From Pseudocercospora fijiensis CIRAD86 (taxonomy: Eukaryota > Ascomycota > Dothideomycetes > Mycosphaerellales > Mycosphaerellaceae): a DNA stretch of 64,000 nucleotides. The DNA lies in NCBI RefSeq assembly GCF_000340215.1, contig NW_006921532.1, forward strand, positions 8,057,735 through 8,121,734, written 5' to 3'. Shown here piece after piece: positions 9,824 through 20,688 of the stretch. The notes beneath the pieces were generated by a model that worked only from the letters and a program-made list of their open reading frames with translations, was not told the DNA's origin and searched no databases. The position numbers and the translations under genes are program-made. The number at the start of each line of letters is the position of its first letter. The first letter of the stretch is position 1.

Positions 9824-10701
9824 TCAACAAGCCCAACCACCGTCCACAGCATACGTAGCGCCGCTCACGAACGTCGCCTCATCACTCAAAAGCCAGGCAA
9901 TGAGATTGCCTACCTCACTTGGCTGCGCCATCCTATTGATTGGCGTGACTGCGTGGTCGTTCGGATCTACACCTTCAAGAGCATTGCGCTTGTCCATGAG
10001 CGGCGTTTGAATGGATCCTGGCGTCACAGCGTTGACTCTGATATTCCGCTCGCCCACTTCTTTCGCTGCACTTCGAACGAGACCTAGAATCCCGTGCTTG
10101 CTTGCGGCGTATGCAGCATGTTTCGCGAATCCCAATGTGCCTTGAACAGAACTGACACAGACAACACTACCAGGCCCTGGCATGTTTTGAAGCTGTGCTC
10201 TCATGCAGTACATCATACCTATGTGCCAGATAAGCATTGGGCATCAGAAGCTCTTGAGAACTTGCTTACCTGTAAGATTGACAGCCATGATCAGATCCCA
10301 CTGGTCATCTTCCAACTCCTCGACCTTTCTCGTGCCATGGTGCTTTCCAATTACACCCGCACAATTGGCGGCTCCAGACAGCTTGCCGAATTTCTCAACA
10401 ACAGCTTTGATCCATGAGTCCACATTGCCACGATTCGAAACATCGACTTTGGTGATCAGGACCCTGTCAGCAGGCTGAAGTGACTTGGTCGCGCTCTCAA
10501 TTGCTGCATCGTCGACATCGCCGATTGCAACTCTGGCGCCTCTGGAGAGGAGGATTTGTGCAGTAGACAGTCCAATTCCTGAAAGCAAAATATCATCTAA
10601 TCAGCAGAGACTCTCTCCCATTCTTGGGTCCAGACTCGCGCACCAGAAGCTCCACCAGTTATGGCAATAACTTTCCCTTCGAAATCGTTGTCTCGGCCCA
10701 T
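9824..10701 (-). CDS. classical short-chain dehydrogenase/reductase
   Basis: Exons 10701-10644, 10578-10270 and 10218-9824 give 253 residues. The Rossmann dinucleotide site TGGASGIG spans the first intron. An Asp after beta-2 (AIGDVDD) points to NAD(H) rather than NADP(H). NCAG, the catalytic Ser in VSSVQG, and Tyr/Lys in YAASK follow, and the end SGATYAVDGGWAC is typical of the FabG-like branch. No targeting signal is seen. Substrate cannot be read from sequence; adjacency to GH43 hints at sugar or polyol metabolism, which is only inference. Introns are 65 and 51 bases. Confidence 0.9.
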
Positions 10702-11085
10702 ACTTTTCGCTCTCGTTGACTGCTCTCTGATGAAATTTCAGTCTCCATGCTGCCACTCCAGAACAACGCCACCTTTCGGCATTCGATGTACCGTCAACAC
10801 CCTTGGCTAAAGGAAACCGGAAGCCGGGTAAAGATGATGCTCGGCTAAATTGGGTCCATCTTCACCAGAGCTGCACACGTCGTTGATAAATTAATGATTT
10901 GCGGAATCTCAAAGACATGCTCGAGAGCTATGATCGACATCTGCATTGAAAGACACTATACATAGGCGATTGATGCTGAAAACCCAATCGGTCAGCTTGA
11001 TTCTATTGAATTCAGATACTCCTCGCTCCATGCCACTGCCATCGCAGTAATAATCATGAAATTCGCATCAAAAATGGTAGGTCTA
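10702..11085. other. intergenic region
   Basis: Contains the promoter of the SDR gene and the 3' end of the next minus-strand gene. Nothing else recognised. Confidence 0.5.
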
Positions 11086-12225
11086 CTACCGTATACCAAA
11101 TTCAAGCGCAGCCAAAGCCTGAGAGTTGGAGAATTTGTGGTTCTTGTCATCTTCCGTCGACTCAAATGGATCCTCAAGCTTGGTTTCCCGCTCCATCAAT
11201 TTGGCCCATTCCAATCTTTGCTCATCAGTCAAGCAAACCATGTCGGCCTGATCCTCTAAATGGAAAGACTGTCTGAAGCTTTCGCGAGCTTCGTCTGAGG
11301 CACCATTGGTTGACTGTAAGAAACCCTTTGCCGCAGACTTGGGCACGTATTTTCGCGACGCGGTACTGAGTGGTCGCTGCTTGGCGTCTTCGCCGTTTGT
11401 CGATTTGCGCACAGTCCTGCGGCGGTCATCGCTGGCATCTGAGAACTCATTACAACTCGACTCTGTTGAGGCTCCGCGAACGAGGGCCGGCACAGGAGGA
11501 ACATCAGATTCTGATTCGTCATCAGGATTGGACGAAGCCCAGAAGGAAGAACGCTTCTTCCTTGACCTAGTGCTGTTGACTGATTTGATTGATGCAGCTC
11601 GACTTCGCCGTTTGTCTGCTGGGAGCGTCGATGTGGATTGCTTGGATGGTATTGGTACACTGATTGGAACGGCAGCTGGCAGGGCTGGAAGGGCCTCCAC
11701 GGTCGTTCTGTTATTGAACCACGAAGGCCTTCTCCTTAGCTCCCGCTCACCAGCCGTCGGTTCGTCCTCCTTGCGGCTGTAGGCTCGACTGATGATCGGC
11801 CGTGGATTTCTGCCGTCTGATGGCATTGGAAGTGCAGCAACGCCTACTTCTCTTCGTCCAGCATTTTGCTGATGTCGCTGGTCGCCCATGCTTACCAGCC
11901 TTGGCACCATAGGGATATCCTCATTCTCACCAGGCTTTCCACCAAACCAGCTTCGCCGATTCTTGCTGTTATGTAGGGACTTTGGCCGAGATAAGCTTAT
12001 ACCTCTACTTCTTCGACGAGCTTTCTGCGATGTCACTTCGGCGTCATACTGAGCTTGTGTAGGAGTTGGAGTTCGTCGTTCTGCACCGCTCCTCCATTGC
12101 GTGCTTGATCTTGTCTCGTTGTTTCGTTGATATGAAGTGGAGACAGGGCTGGTGTTTTCCCTGGCTTTGCCGCGTAGAGACTGTAGCCAGGCTACAAGAC
12201 CCATTTTGCTCTGCTTCTTTGCCAA
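11086..12225 (-). CDS. disordered Ser/Arg-rich protein of unknown function
   Basis: An intronless frame of 379 residues starting MAKKQSKMGLVAWLQSLRGK. Most of it is Ser/Arg/Pro-rich and basic, with SRKKRSSFWASSNPDDES near the middle and several RRRS or RRPSW phosphorylation-like sites (RRSRGISLSRPKSL, RRPSWFNNR, RRSWFGGK). The last 60 residues look structured: LTDEQRLEWAKLMERETKLE and ALAALEFGIR at the end. I do not recognise a family. The long open frame without low-complexity DNA, plus an ordered C-terminal segment, supports a real gene, perhaps a scaffold or signalling substrate. Confidence 0.72.
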   Translation of the reverse strand: MAKKQSKMGLVAWLQSLRGKARENTSPVSTSYQRNNETRSSTQWRSGAERRTPTPTQAQYDAEVTSQKARRRSRGISLSRPKSLHNSKNRRSWFGGKPGENEDIPMVPRLVSMGDQRHQQNAGRREVGVAALPMPSDGRNPRPIISRAYSRKEDEPTAGERELRRRPSWFNNRTTVEALPALPAAVPISVPIPSKQSTSTLPADKRRSRAASIKSVNSTRSRKKRSSFWASSNPDDESESDVPPVPALVRGASTESSCNEFSDASDDRRRTVRKSTNGEDAKQRPLSTASRKYVPKSAAKGFLQSTNGASDEARESFRQSFHLEDQADMVCLTDEQRLEWAKLMERETKLEDPFESTEDDKNHKFSNSQALAALEFGIR

Positions 12226-14003
12226 CCACCTCGACTGTCAATTGGCACCAGTCACTGAGGAGTCAAAAGTGTAGCCCGAGGAGATATGGGGATGGAGCAC
12301 AGAGAAAAGGTAGGAGGTTGCGAAGAGCTGAGAGAGCTGAGAGAGAGCTGTCGTAGGATATCTTACTTGGGAGGGTCGAACTCGTAAGTTGCACTTTGAT
12401 CGGGCCCGTTAGGCCGTTACTACTAGTACATCGTCTACCACATCCGTTGGCGCCACTACGATGAATATGGAGTACAGCGAGGATCGCGCTGTGCACTCCG
12501 CGAGATGGTTCTGAACTCTCTTGCTTCGTGAGCCGTGCACTAGTCTCCGTATGTAGTAGTGCATCGAGATTATTCCTGAGGACCTGAATGGGCAAGTGTG
12601 CTTCGTCTGCGTGGCGGCTGATCTCTCGAGGCCTTGAGTCGCACTTGCCAGGCAGTGAATCGTGCGTTGCATTCGAGCCCGGCGTACTGCTGAGGATTGT
12701 GACACTCCCTCCTCGTGCAGACGATACGCTGGGTCTAGCCTGGAAGTTTGTGTCGCTCTATTTCCAGAAGAAGGTTACAGAGAGGACTAGTGGCGGATGT
12801 CGAGGAGATGCCGAGCTCAAATGCGACTCGTGTAGCATGGCATGGCATGGCACTGTAGCTTCACGTACGTGAACGATCCAGTCGGACGTTTTTCGAGGGC
12901 ATTGGGTGTAGATAGGCCTGGTTGAATGAAACGCGATGCGAACGAACCAGAGTGTTGCCGCGTACCGAAAGCAAGTCTGGTCCTCGCCGGACATGGATGT
13001 TGCACAAGAAATCGGCTCGGCAGGGCGTCGTTCACGTTCGTTGCATACACTACGGCCCGACAGATGTGCGGTCAGAGAGGCCTCGAACATCCGCTGCTGC
13101 TATCTCGTGTCCTTCTGCTGCCGGCAGCCACATCGCCTGCACCGAGAGCGAGCTGGCGGTGGAAGGCGCATTGTCAATTGCATGTCGTCGTCGGCGAGGC
13201 TCGGCGAGGCTGCGCCATGGACCATGGTGCGACAAGCGTGACGTTCCAATCTTGCAAGAATGGATGATGGCGCCTTTCGAATCTCGCTTGCGCGGCGCTT
13301 CCTGGTTCTGCGCGTGATGAATATGCCGCGAGCCATGCTGTAGCAATATTTTCGGTGCTGTCGTATGCGCAGAGAAGACAATGCTTGACGGAGATTGAGG
13401 TGCAGTGGAGACAAGAAAGTCAAATAAATTATACCATGCACTTGTTGGGTGAAAGCTGCAAGTGTGAAGAGAGCAAGCATGCCGCTTGCTGCTAGTCATG
13501 GTCTTCTTTTGAGATACATGTATCTATGGCATCTCCCGCCTATCCTAAACCATCGCTACATTACTGCGAGACGGAGAATATCTCTGCTCGGATTCATGTG
13601 GGACCGATCCTTCTCCTGATCAACCGGACAATACCATTCTTTACCCCAAGATGTGCCCAACCCGACGAAACCCATTGCCAGCCGGGCAAAGCACTGATGA
13701 TCCTGTCACGAAGAAAAACCACTGAAGCCGGCGTACAATTTGGCCAACGCTAGATAGGCTGGCCAAACATCTCCCAGGCTTGATGTCTCTCTTGATAACA
13801 GTGGTCACTCTCCATCGTTTTGAAGCCTCCCGTCAGGTCAAGACTGCGCAGCCTAGGGAAGTGCCCACTCGGCGGTGGAGACTATGCTGAGTAGGAGTCG
13901 AATGCACTGTTGAATGAATTTTCAAGCCGAGTATAGGTTTTTCTCAGGCCATTCTGATTTTGACGTGTTTGTGACACTGAATGTCACTGCTCGCGCAGGT
14001 TCC
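12226..14003. other. long intergenic region
   Basis: About 1.8 kb without a convincing gene. Overlapping ORFs of 100-150 codons occur on both strands around 12.9-13.5 kb because of high GC. A minus-strand frame at 13480-13100 starts with a hydrophobic stretch like a signal peptide but then has no recognisable character. The 5' end holds the promoter of the disordered protein gene. Confidence 0.45.
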
Positions 14004-14389
14004 TCATGACTTCAGTAGCTTGTTGCGCTTCTCACGACGCTTCAGTCGTTCGACGCGCTTCTTGTGCATCTTTTCGGCCATCTGCTGATATCGTTCCTTC
14101 TCTTCCTTTGCAGCGCGGCGGTCTTTGATTGCTTGGACATGGCGCTACGAATCAGTCAGTACGCTCTGCGAGATAGTGCTTGAGGCGATCCGTTGTAACC
14201 ACATACTTGTCGCTCTTCCTCCTTTGCCGTCTTCATCTCCTTCTCCACCTTCTTGATCTCTGCCGCCTTTGACTCTCTGGCCACCCGTTTTGCGTAGCTC
14301 GTCTGACCAGCAGCTGGTCGAAAGGCGTTACGTGGCTGATGCCACTGCTTGCCGTTGACGCGCATGCCGCTGGCCTGCGTGGCGGACAT
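14004..14389 (-). CDS. CGR1: rRNA-processing protein Cgr1
   Basis: Exons 14389-14207 and 14144-14004 around a 62-base intron give 107 residues. The protein matches the short, highly charged Cgr1 family: [29 protein letters not shown], then after the intron [20 protein letters not shown] and [20 protein letters not shown] before the stop. Almost the whole length is a basic coiled coil. Cgr1 is a nucleolar protein required for 60S subunit assembly. The start at 14389 (MSATQASG) is chosen over an in-frame Met further upstream because it gives the family length. It is divergent from ORT1. Confidence 0.93.
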
Positions 14390-14777
14390 CCTCAATATGC
14401 TCTCACGCGAGTTCCAGCAGCTAGCAGTGATCCAGAAGAGTCTGAGTGTGGGAACAGCCAAAATTGCCAGTCGAACGCCGGAGATGCAGCCCTTCAAGGT
14501 TGCTTTCGTAAGATTTCCAAGTTTGCGCCGTACCCTGATCCGCAAAATCTGATTAGATTACGCGCCATTTTGTTCCACCGCCCGCGCCAACGCTCCAACA
14601 AGACTCACACCGTGCGGGACATTCTTGATCGAGCGGTCTGCCCGACCTTGCACACGTTTTTCTCTCGCCTCTCTACTCGAGCACCTCTCTCTAGGTCGCC
14701 TAACATGCTCGAACGATAGCACACATCTACCACATTGCAACGCCTGTTGTGGGCGAGGGCCAGCGCGCGGACAGTGA
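14390..14777. promoter_or_regulatory. shared promoter of CGR1 and ORT1
   Basis: About 390 bases between divergent genes. No repeat or RNA gene noted. Confidence 0.5.
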
Positions 14778-15800
14778 GTGAACAGAAAATCCCTCATGGA
14801 AACCAGAACGACGAACTCGTTCGAATCTCAGTCAATGGCCGCTGCGACTGAGTCTACGCCCGCCGCTGTGCAAGCAGCAGACCAAGGAATCGAGGCCATC
14901 AAAGATATCACCTACGGATCAATTGCTGGCATAGTCGGCAAGTTCGTTGAGTACCCATTCGATACAGTCAAAGTTCGGCTTCAGTCTCAACCTGACCACT
15001 TGCCTCTACGTTATACTGGACCACTTGAGTGCTTCAAACAAAGCTTTGCCGAAGACGGATTTCGCAGCCTCTATCGTGGGATTAGCGCACCGTTGGTCGG
15101 TGCAGCCGCCGAGAATGCGTCTCTGTTCCTGGCATACCGTTTAGCACAAGACTTGCTTAAGGTGACGGTGTTGTCACACCACACTGGAGACAAGCTGCCA
15201 CTCGGTGGTCTAGTGACAGCCGGAGCCATATCCGGGGGCATAACATCACTCGTTCTGACTCCAATCGAGCTGGTGAAGTGCAGGATGCAGGTTCCTCTGC
15301 AGTCGGTTGTTGACCCAGGACTCGGCCCACGAGCTGGGCTCGCGACGAAATCCCTGGGTCCTCTGGCTGTAATGTCAGAAATCTACAGAAGAGAAGGATT
15401 GAAAGGTTTCTGGCGTGGACAACTCGGCACTTTTCTCAGAGAGACAGGAGGCGGTGCTGCATGGTTCGGCAGCTACGAGACACTGTCGTCATATTTTAAG
15501 TCGCAGTCAAAAGATACCAAGGCAGACGGCATAGCGGTGTGGCAGTCCATGGTGTCTGGAGCCATCGCGGGCATGGCCTATAACTTCATGTTCTTTCCTG
15601 CGGACACAATCAAGAGCAAGATTCAGACTGGGGAGTTGACCAACGTGCGGCCAATATTCACTGCCGTCGGGCGAGAGCTATACGCTGCACATGGTCTGAA
15701 AGGTCTTTATCGAGGCTGCGGCATTACCGTCGCAAGAAGCGCTCCCAGCTCCGCACTAATATTCACGATTTATGAAGGCTTGAGGAAGAGCTTTGGATAG
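14778..15800 (+). CDS. ORT1: mitochondrial ornithine/basic amino acid carrier
   Basis: An intronless 340-residue member of the mitochondrial carrier family. The three Px[DE]xx[KR] signatures are present: PFDTVKVRLQ, PIELVKCRMQ and PADTIKSKIQ. Features specific to Ort1 (ARG11; arg-13 in Neurospora) include ITYGSIAGIVGKFVEYPFDT, SAPLVGAAAENASLF and FWRGQLGTFLRETGGGAAWF. Such carriers exchange ornithine made in the matrix for cytosolic substrates, supporting arginine synthesis, at the inner membrane. The first ATG is at 14778; ATGs at 14796 and 14835 (MAAATEST) are equally plausible starts because the first ~30 residues are not conserved. Confidence 0.92.
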   Translation: MNRKSLMETRTTNSFESQSMAAATESTPAAVQAADQGIEAIKDITYGSIAGIVGKFVEYPFDTVKVRLQSQPDHLPLRYTGPLECFKQSFAEDGFRSLYRGISAPLVGAAAENASLFLAYRLAQDLLKVTVLSHHTGDKLPLGGLVTAGAISGGITSLVLTPIELVKCRMQVPLQSVVDPGLGPRAGLATKSLGPLAVMSEIYRREGLKGFWRGQLGTFLRETGGGAAWFGSYETLSSYFKSQSKDTKADGIAVWQSMVSGAIAGMAYNFMFFPADTIKSKIQTGELTNVRPIFTAVGRELYAAHGLKGLYRGCGITVARSAPSSALIFTIYEGLRKSFG

Positions 15801-16735
15801 TCGCAGAGCTCTCGTTGCATGATAGAAGATAGAGTATGATGGTTGCATAGCGGATGGCGTTGCGAGCGGGCACAGACTTTGAATTTGATTGATGACTTAT
15901 TCTTGCTTCTCTCCGGAGCATGCACCCACGAGAGTTGACAAATGTGCATTGTGTTGAAGGTGCTTCGATGAACGAGCCTGCCCTGAAGACCACTCTTGTT
16001 TCTGAGACCGAGCAGACGCGGGATATTTTGATTGACAGTGCCCAGCGGACTTTAACCGCCTTAACTCCTCTTCGACACCACCGATGACCGTACATGTGCC
16101 TTCCTTTAAGCTGCACTACACTGCACGCGGCTAGCATGCTTACACATTGCGTGTTGCCCCTGCTGCTCTCGTCTGTGACTCACTCGCTGCCGCGCTGTGA
16201 AGCACAGCAATTGGGTGTTGCGCTGCCTCGAGGATTCGCCGTCAGCCGCGCCGCGCCGCGCCGCTTCAACTTGCAAGGGTGGTGATCGACGCTCGCCAAG
16301 AGTTGCATGGATGAGACAAGCGTACACCAGCTGCTTGTCTCGTCTCTCCGTTACAACACCGTCCATCGTGCTGCTGCCTCTGAGCCTTCTGTGTCAATCG
16401 CCGTGCTACGCTGGCCGAAGCTGCGCAGCGCACACTTTCAAGCAGTGTCACAGGCACAGGCACGGGCATAGTGCGGTCGGAAACAGCATCATTCGAGACA
16501 CCGCGATTCTTTGCGGCCGCATCGACCGACGACTGAGCAAATCTGCACGAGCGCCCTACTATCCAGCTCTGTCGCTGCTCTGAATTGCCGTAGACACGAG
16601 CGCCAACAACACGCAACTTCGAATCCTGGTCGCTGAGTCGGAATCGATCGCAGCTTCCTCTGACTTGCAGCGCGGCGCATTCAGCCTGCTTGCGCTGCGC
16701 TGGTCCAACGTCTGCGTAACCTTCAAGGAACGACC
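15801..16735. promoter_or_regulatory. long 5' region of the Zn2Cys6 gene
   Basis: About 0.9 kb with the ORT1 3' end on the left and the promoter/leader of the regulator on the right. A short GCGCC-type pentamer repeat lies near 16245-16264. Several small ORFs with ATGs occur and could act as upstream ORFs; none looks like a gene. Confidence 0.5.
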
Positions 16736-19458
16736 ATGGCGCACAGTGCTAATAACCAGCCCACGCCTCCGTCGTCGACCTCGTCCAACAATGGCGCCTC
16801 TCCAGATGGCCAGCCGTTTCGCGTTGTGCGAAAGCGCAATCGCATTCCTTTGTCATGTGCTCCATGCAGACATCGCAAGCTGAAGTGCAACAGAGGGCAC
16901 CCTTGTGACAACTGCTCGAAGCGCGGTGATACTGCAGCTTGCAGCTATGCGACTCCAGGAAACCGGAAGAAAGGCGGCTCCAATGGACCCAATGCCTCTC
17001 CAGACGACATGCAGAATCGCATTGATCGCTTGGAAGGACTTGTGCTTTCGCTAATGACTACTGGCCAGCAGCCTGCAACTACAGCCGCTGCGCAGGCAGC
17101 CATTGCGAACAGTCGGAGCAATAGCCTTAGCACAAGCTCAAATCTCAGGCTTGATGCAGGCGGTGCGGACATGATACGAGAGGAGGGGGAGGGTGAAGAT
17201 GAAAGCGAGGTCGAAGGCATCTCACGAGGGATCGGCATCATGAAAATGGACAACGGAAAGGCTATTTTTGCTTCAGACGCGCACTGGTATGCGATCTTGG
17301 GCGAGATCAGCGAAGTCAAGAAGTACTTTGAAAGCCACAAGGAAGATTATAAGCAACACATGGCAAAGGTGCAAGCTGCGAAAGCAGATGAAAGTCCCGG
17401 AACTGCTTTTCTGTTACAGGGCCCACCAGCCAAGGACAAGAATGAACTTCTTGCGGCGTATCCATCAAAGTCAGATGCTGATCGACTGATTGCGCGATAT
17501 TTCAATGCGTACGACCCATCTGTCCACATCATACACGGCCCGTCATTTCAGAAGCAATACGACAAGCATTGGCTAAATCCGACAGAAACTTCTGTGGTCT
17601 GGTTCGGCCTCTGCTATGCTATGATGACTCTGGCATTACAGTCGTATCACAGAGCAGGCGATGAGCCGCCCGAGTATCGAGGTCGAACGTTAGAACTATC
17701 CCACACTTATCGCAGGCTCACCGCGCAATGCTTGCTGTTAGGAGATATCACGCAGGCCAATCCACAGACCCTGGAAACTTTAGTGCTCCACGTACAAGCA
17801 GAATATGGACGAAGTAGAGACGCCGAGCCTGGTGTATTGCTACTAACAGGCTTATGTGCTAGGCTGGCCATGCGGATGGGTTATCACAGAGATCCAGGAC
17901 CACACCCTGCCATCACACCTTTTCAAGGCGAGATTCGGCGACGCGTTTGGACGTTCGTACGACAGTGCGATCTATTGATATCGTTCCAATTCGGGCTTCC
18001 TGCGATGATCCGGACAGACCACATTGACACGGAAACGCCTCGAAATCTTTACGATGACGAGTTGTATGAAGACATGACGAGTTTGCCCCCTTCTCGACCG
18101 ACGTTTGAAGCGACGCCGATGTCATATATGATTACCAAAGCGAAGATGACTTTCCTCTTTGGTCAGATCGTGGAGCGGTCGCAGTCTGTGACGAACGCGC
18201 CATCCTATGAGGAGACGTTGAAGTTCGATGCAGATCTGCGTGAGGCCAGAAGTCAGCATCCTCCACTGCTACAGATGCGCTCCTTCCAAGAGTCTGCTCG
18301 AGATCCGGCAAATCTGATCATGCAGCGCCTGGGTCTGGAAATGGTGTATCTGCGCTCGCTCTTCGTCCTTCATCGACGTTTCATTGCACGAGGGCGGGAG
18401 AATGCACGATACGCGTATTCGCGGCGGACGTGCTTGGATGCTTCTATGGAACTTTTAGACCATCAAGCGACGCTGCACCGCGAATCACAGCCGGGTGGGC
18501 GTTTGCGTTCTGTGAAGTGGTACATCAGCTCCATGACTACGCACGACTTCTTGCTTGCCGCGATGCTAGTGTGCCTAGACCTCTACCACACGGCAGAGTG
18601 TGAACGCACAGGTCGAAAGAGCAGCCAGGCAGCCTCGCCTCTGGTACCTGAACTCTACGACGAAGGTCGGCGAGAGCAGATGATGCAGGCAGTGGAGCAT
18701 TGTATAACGATTTGGGAGGCCGTGCGCGATCAGAGCATGGAGGCTTATAAGGGCTCAGTGGCGCTGCGAATTATGGTGGAGAAGCTCAAAGCGCATCAGA
18801 GCCACCAGAGATCAATGCCCTCCTACGCGCAGCAGCAACAAGTGCCAGCTTACCCCAAGCGCGGGGTGAATTTTGGCATGTTTCCTAACGGGTCAGTCGC
18901 CGACGTGAATACAGACGACCTCCCGCCCGAGCAGTCTGCGGCCATGACTCTCGGCATGCTCTCTTCCGGTGGCCTGTCGCCCGGAGGCGGATTCGGCATG
19001 AACATGTCGCAAGCGATGTCTGCACCTGCGAATGCTTCGTATCCAGCGAGCATGGCAGGCCTTCTCAATGAGCCAATGGCTGAGCGGACTGGTCTGACAC
19101 CACAACATTCTGGCGCGGAAGCGAGCCATTTGACGGGAGCAGCAAGTCCTATGATGAGCCAAATGCTTGGACAGAATAGTTTCATGGGTATGGAGGGAAT
19201 GGCAGGCGACATTGATTGGGTAGGGTTCATGCATGTTCTTAGCAAATGCTGAATCAGCAGCTGACAGCTTCACAGGGCGCTTGGGACTCTTACATCCAGG
19301 GCACTAATGCAGCTGGGATGGACGCCGGTCAAATGTGGCCGATGAACGTCGACTTGACTTCGGAGCAACAGGCGCAACAGCAGAATAGTGGGGTTAACGG
19401 TAATGCATTTATGGGGGCTGCAGGCAGTACTCCTGGTGGCAGTACTACCATGATGTGA
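16736..19458 (+). CDS. Zn2Cys6 fungal transcription factor
   Basis: Exons 16736-19219 and 19276-19458 give 888 residues. The binuclear zinc cluster is CAPCRHRKLKCNRGHPCDNC followed by SKRGDTAACSY (residues about 42-73), with six correctly spaced cysteines. A short linker and leucine-rich helix (IDRLEGLVLSLM) suggest dimerisation. The fungal-specific middle homology domain follows (PSVHIIHGPSF, LCARLAMRMGYHRDPG, IRRRVWTFVRQCDLLISFQFG). The C-terminus is Gln/Met/Gly-rich. Without splicing the frame stops at 19252 as HVLSKC; a 56-base intron with a GCTGAC branch site joins IDW to GAWDSYIQGT, so I prefer the spliced form. A 41-base alternative ending at 19260 also keeps frame. The target pathway is unknown. 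Confidence 0.9.
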
Positions 19459-20095
19459 TGTATGGGTGGCATGGACTATGCATCAAACGAAGGCAATGAC
19501 AAGCATGGAACGGGGAGAGCGAGGAGTTGGGAGGGTTTGACGAGATGGCGCAGTTGCAAGAAGCAAACAGCGAAGTGAATATATCATTGCAGTATATACC
19601 CCTACCATACTCACTTCTCTGCTCCATCACACAGCGATCAGAGCCAAGCTCATCACAGGAAGCCCGAGGCAGGGGCGTGATGCTTCCGAGGTGCTGGCAT
19701 GGCATGGCATTCTCTGGCATGTGGTGTGATGATGCGCGAAGCTTCACCGACAGAAAGCGCGAAGCTTGTCATTGTGTGTTCGGCTCCGGATTTTCGCGTA
19801 GGCCGCACAGCTGGAGACGCGAGCGCCGAGAGCCTCGAAATGGCGAGGGATGACGTCTGGTTGACGGAAGCAGACCGAACATCCCAGCTGCATGCTATCT
19901 CTCGCTTTGATCGTGGCGCGTGCGTGCGTGCATGGGGTGGAGCGCGCTACTTAACTCATCATCATGGCATAATCATTTGGTCAGCGGCCAGCAGGGCCAC
20001 TTGTGCCACTTCTACCAGCAGCTGTCTGTCTGCAGTAGGGAGTAGTCAGGTCAAGCGTTGGTACGGACGAAACAGCCACAGCCACAGCGACAGCC

Positions 20096-20096
<1 letters not shown>

Positions 20097-20126
<30 letters not shown>
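20097..20126. repeat. ten CAG trinucleotides
   Basis: A perfect run of ten CAG units preceded by imperfect CAGCCA and CAGCGA units from about 20073. It lies about 560 bases upstream of the ErdS-type start codon. Confidence 0.95.
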
Positions 20127-20128
<2 letters not shown>

Positions 20129-20164
20129 CAGACAAGCTGATCCAAGCAACATAGCATTGGCACA

Positions 20165-20213
20165 GGCGGACGGCGGACGGCGGACGGCGGACGGCAGACG
20201 GCAGACGGCAGAC
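20165..20213. repeat. seven tandem heptamers GGCGGAC/GGCAGAC
   Basis: Four copies of GGCGGAC followed by three of GGCAGAC, without gaps (49 bases). The single-base switch between the two blocks suggests stepwise duplication. It lies about 475 bases upstream of the ErdS-type start codon. Confidence 0.95.
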
Positions 20214-20688
20214 CGGTCATCAGGAAGCAGCGACAGCGTGTCCCCAGCAAACCCGCCACCGACAATCATCACACACCCGTACAGCATCCGCTTGAGCTGC
20301 GCCGAAGCTTCCGCGTCTGATCCCTCCCAATTGGCCAGCAGCGTGACGTACCTCCATAATCCATTGCAGGTGCTCCCTACCCTATGCCCTACTCTTCTAC
20401 CGCACACTAACCTTCAGCTGCAGCTCCGCAGACACTACTAGGGCTACGCTGCGAACCAAAGCCTGGCGGTGCCTTACCGTCCTCGCCATATACCACCCAC
20501 CCCATCCCCTTCCGAACACATCCTCCTCTGCTCTGTTCTGCACCACCACCACCACTGCACGCCTGCCCTTGGGAAAAGACGCCGTCTGCGCTCTATTCCA
20601 ACAGCACTGCGTGCATCCTCGCCGACCACCCACATCACTAGCATCCTGACCATCTCAGAGCAACATATCCAATCGCCTTCTGCCCACC

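Larger units (their letters stand above)
19459..20688. promoter_or_regulatory. 5' region of the ErdS-type gene, with two microsatellites
   Basis: About 1.2 kb between the regulator and the AspRS-DUF2156 gene. It carries ten CAG units and seven 7-base units (listed separately) within 600 bases of the start codon. Overlapping ORFs on both strands arise from these repeats. Confidence 0.55.

Noticed and set aside
13100..13499. Minus-strand ORFs with a possible signal peptide
   Set aside because: The hydrophobic start (MLALFTLAAFTQQVHG) is followed by unremarkable sequence, with no cysteine pattern, splice support or family match.
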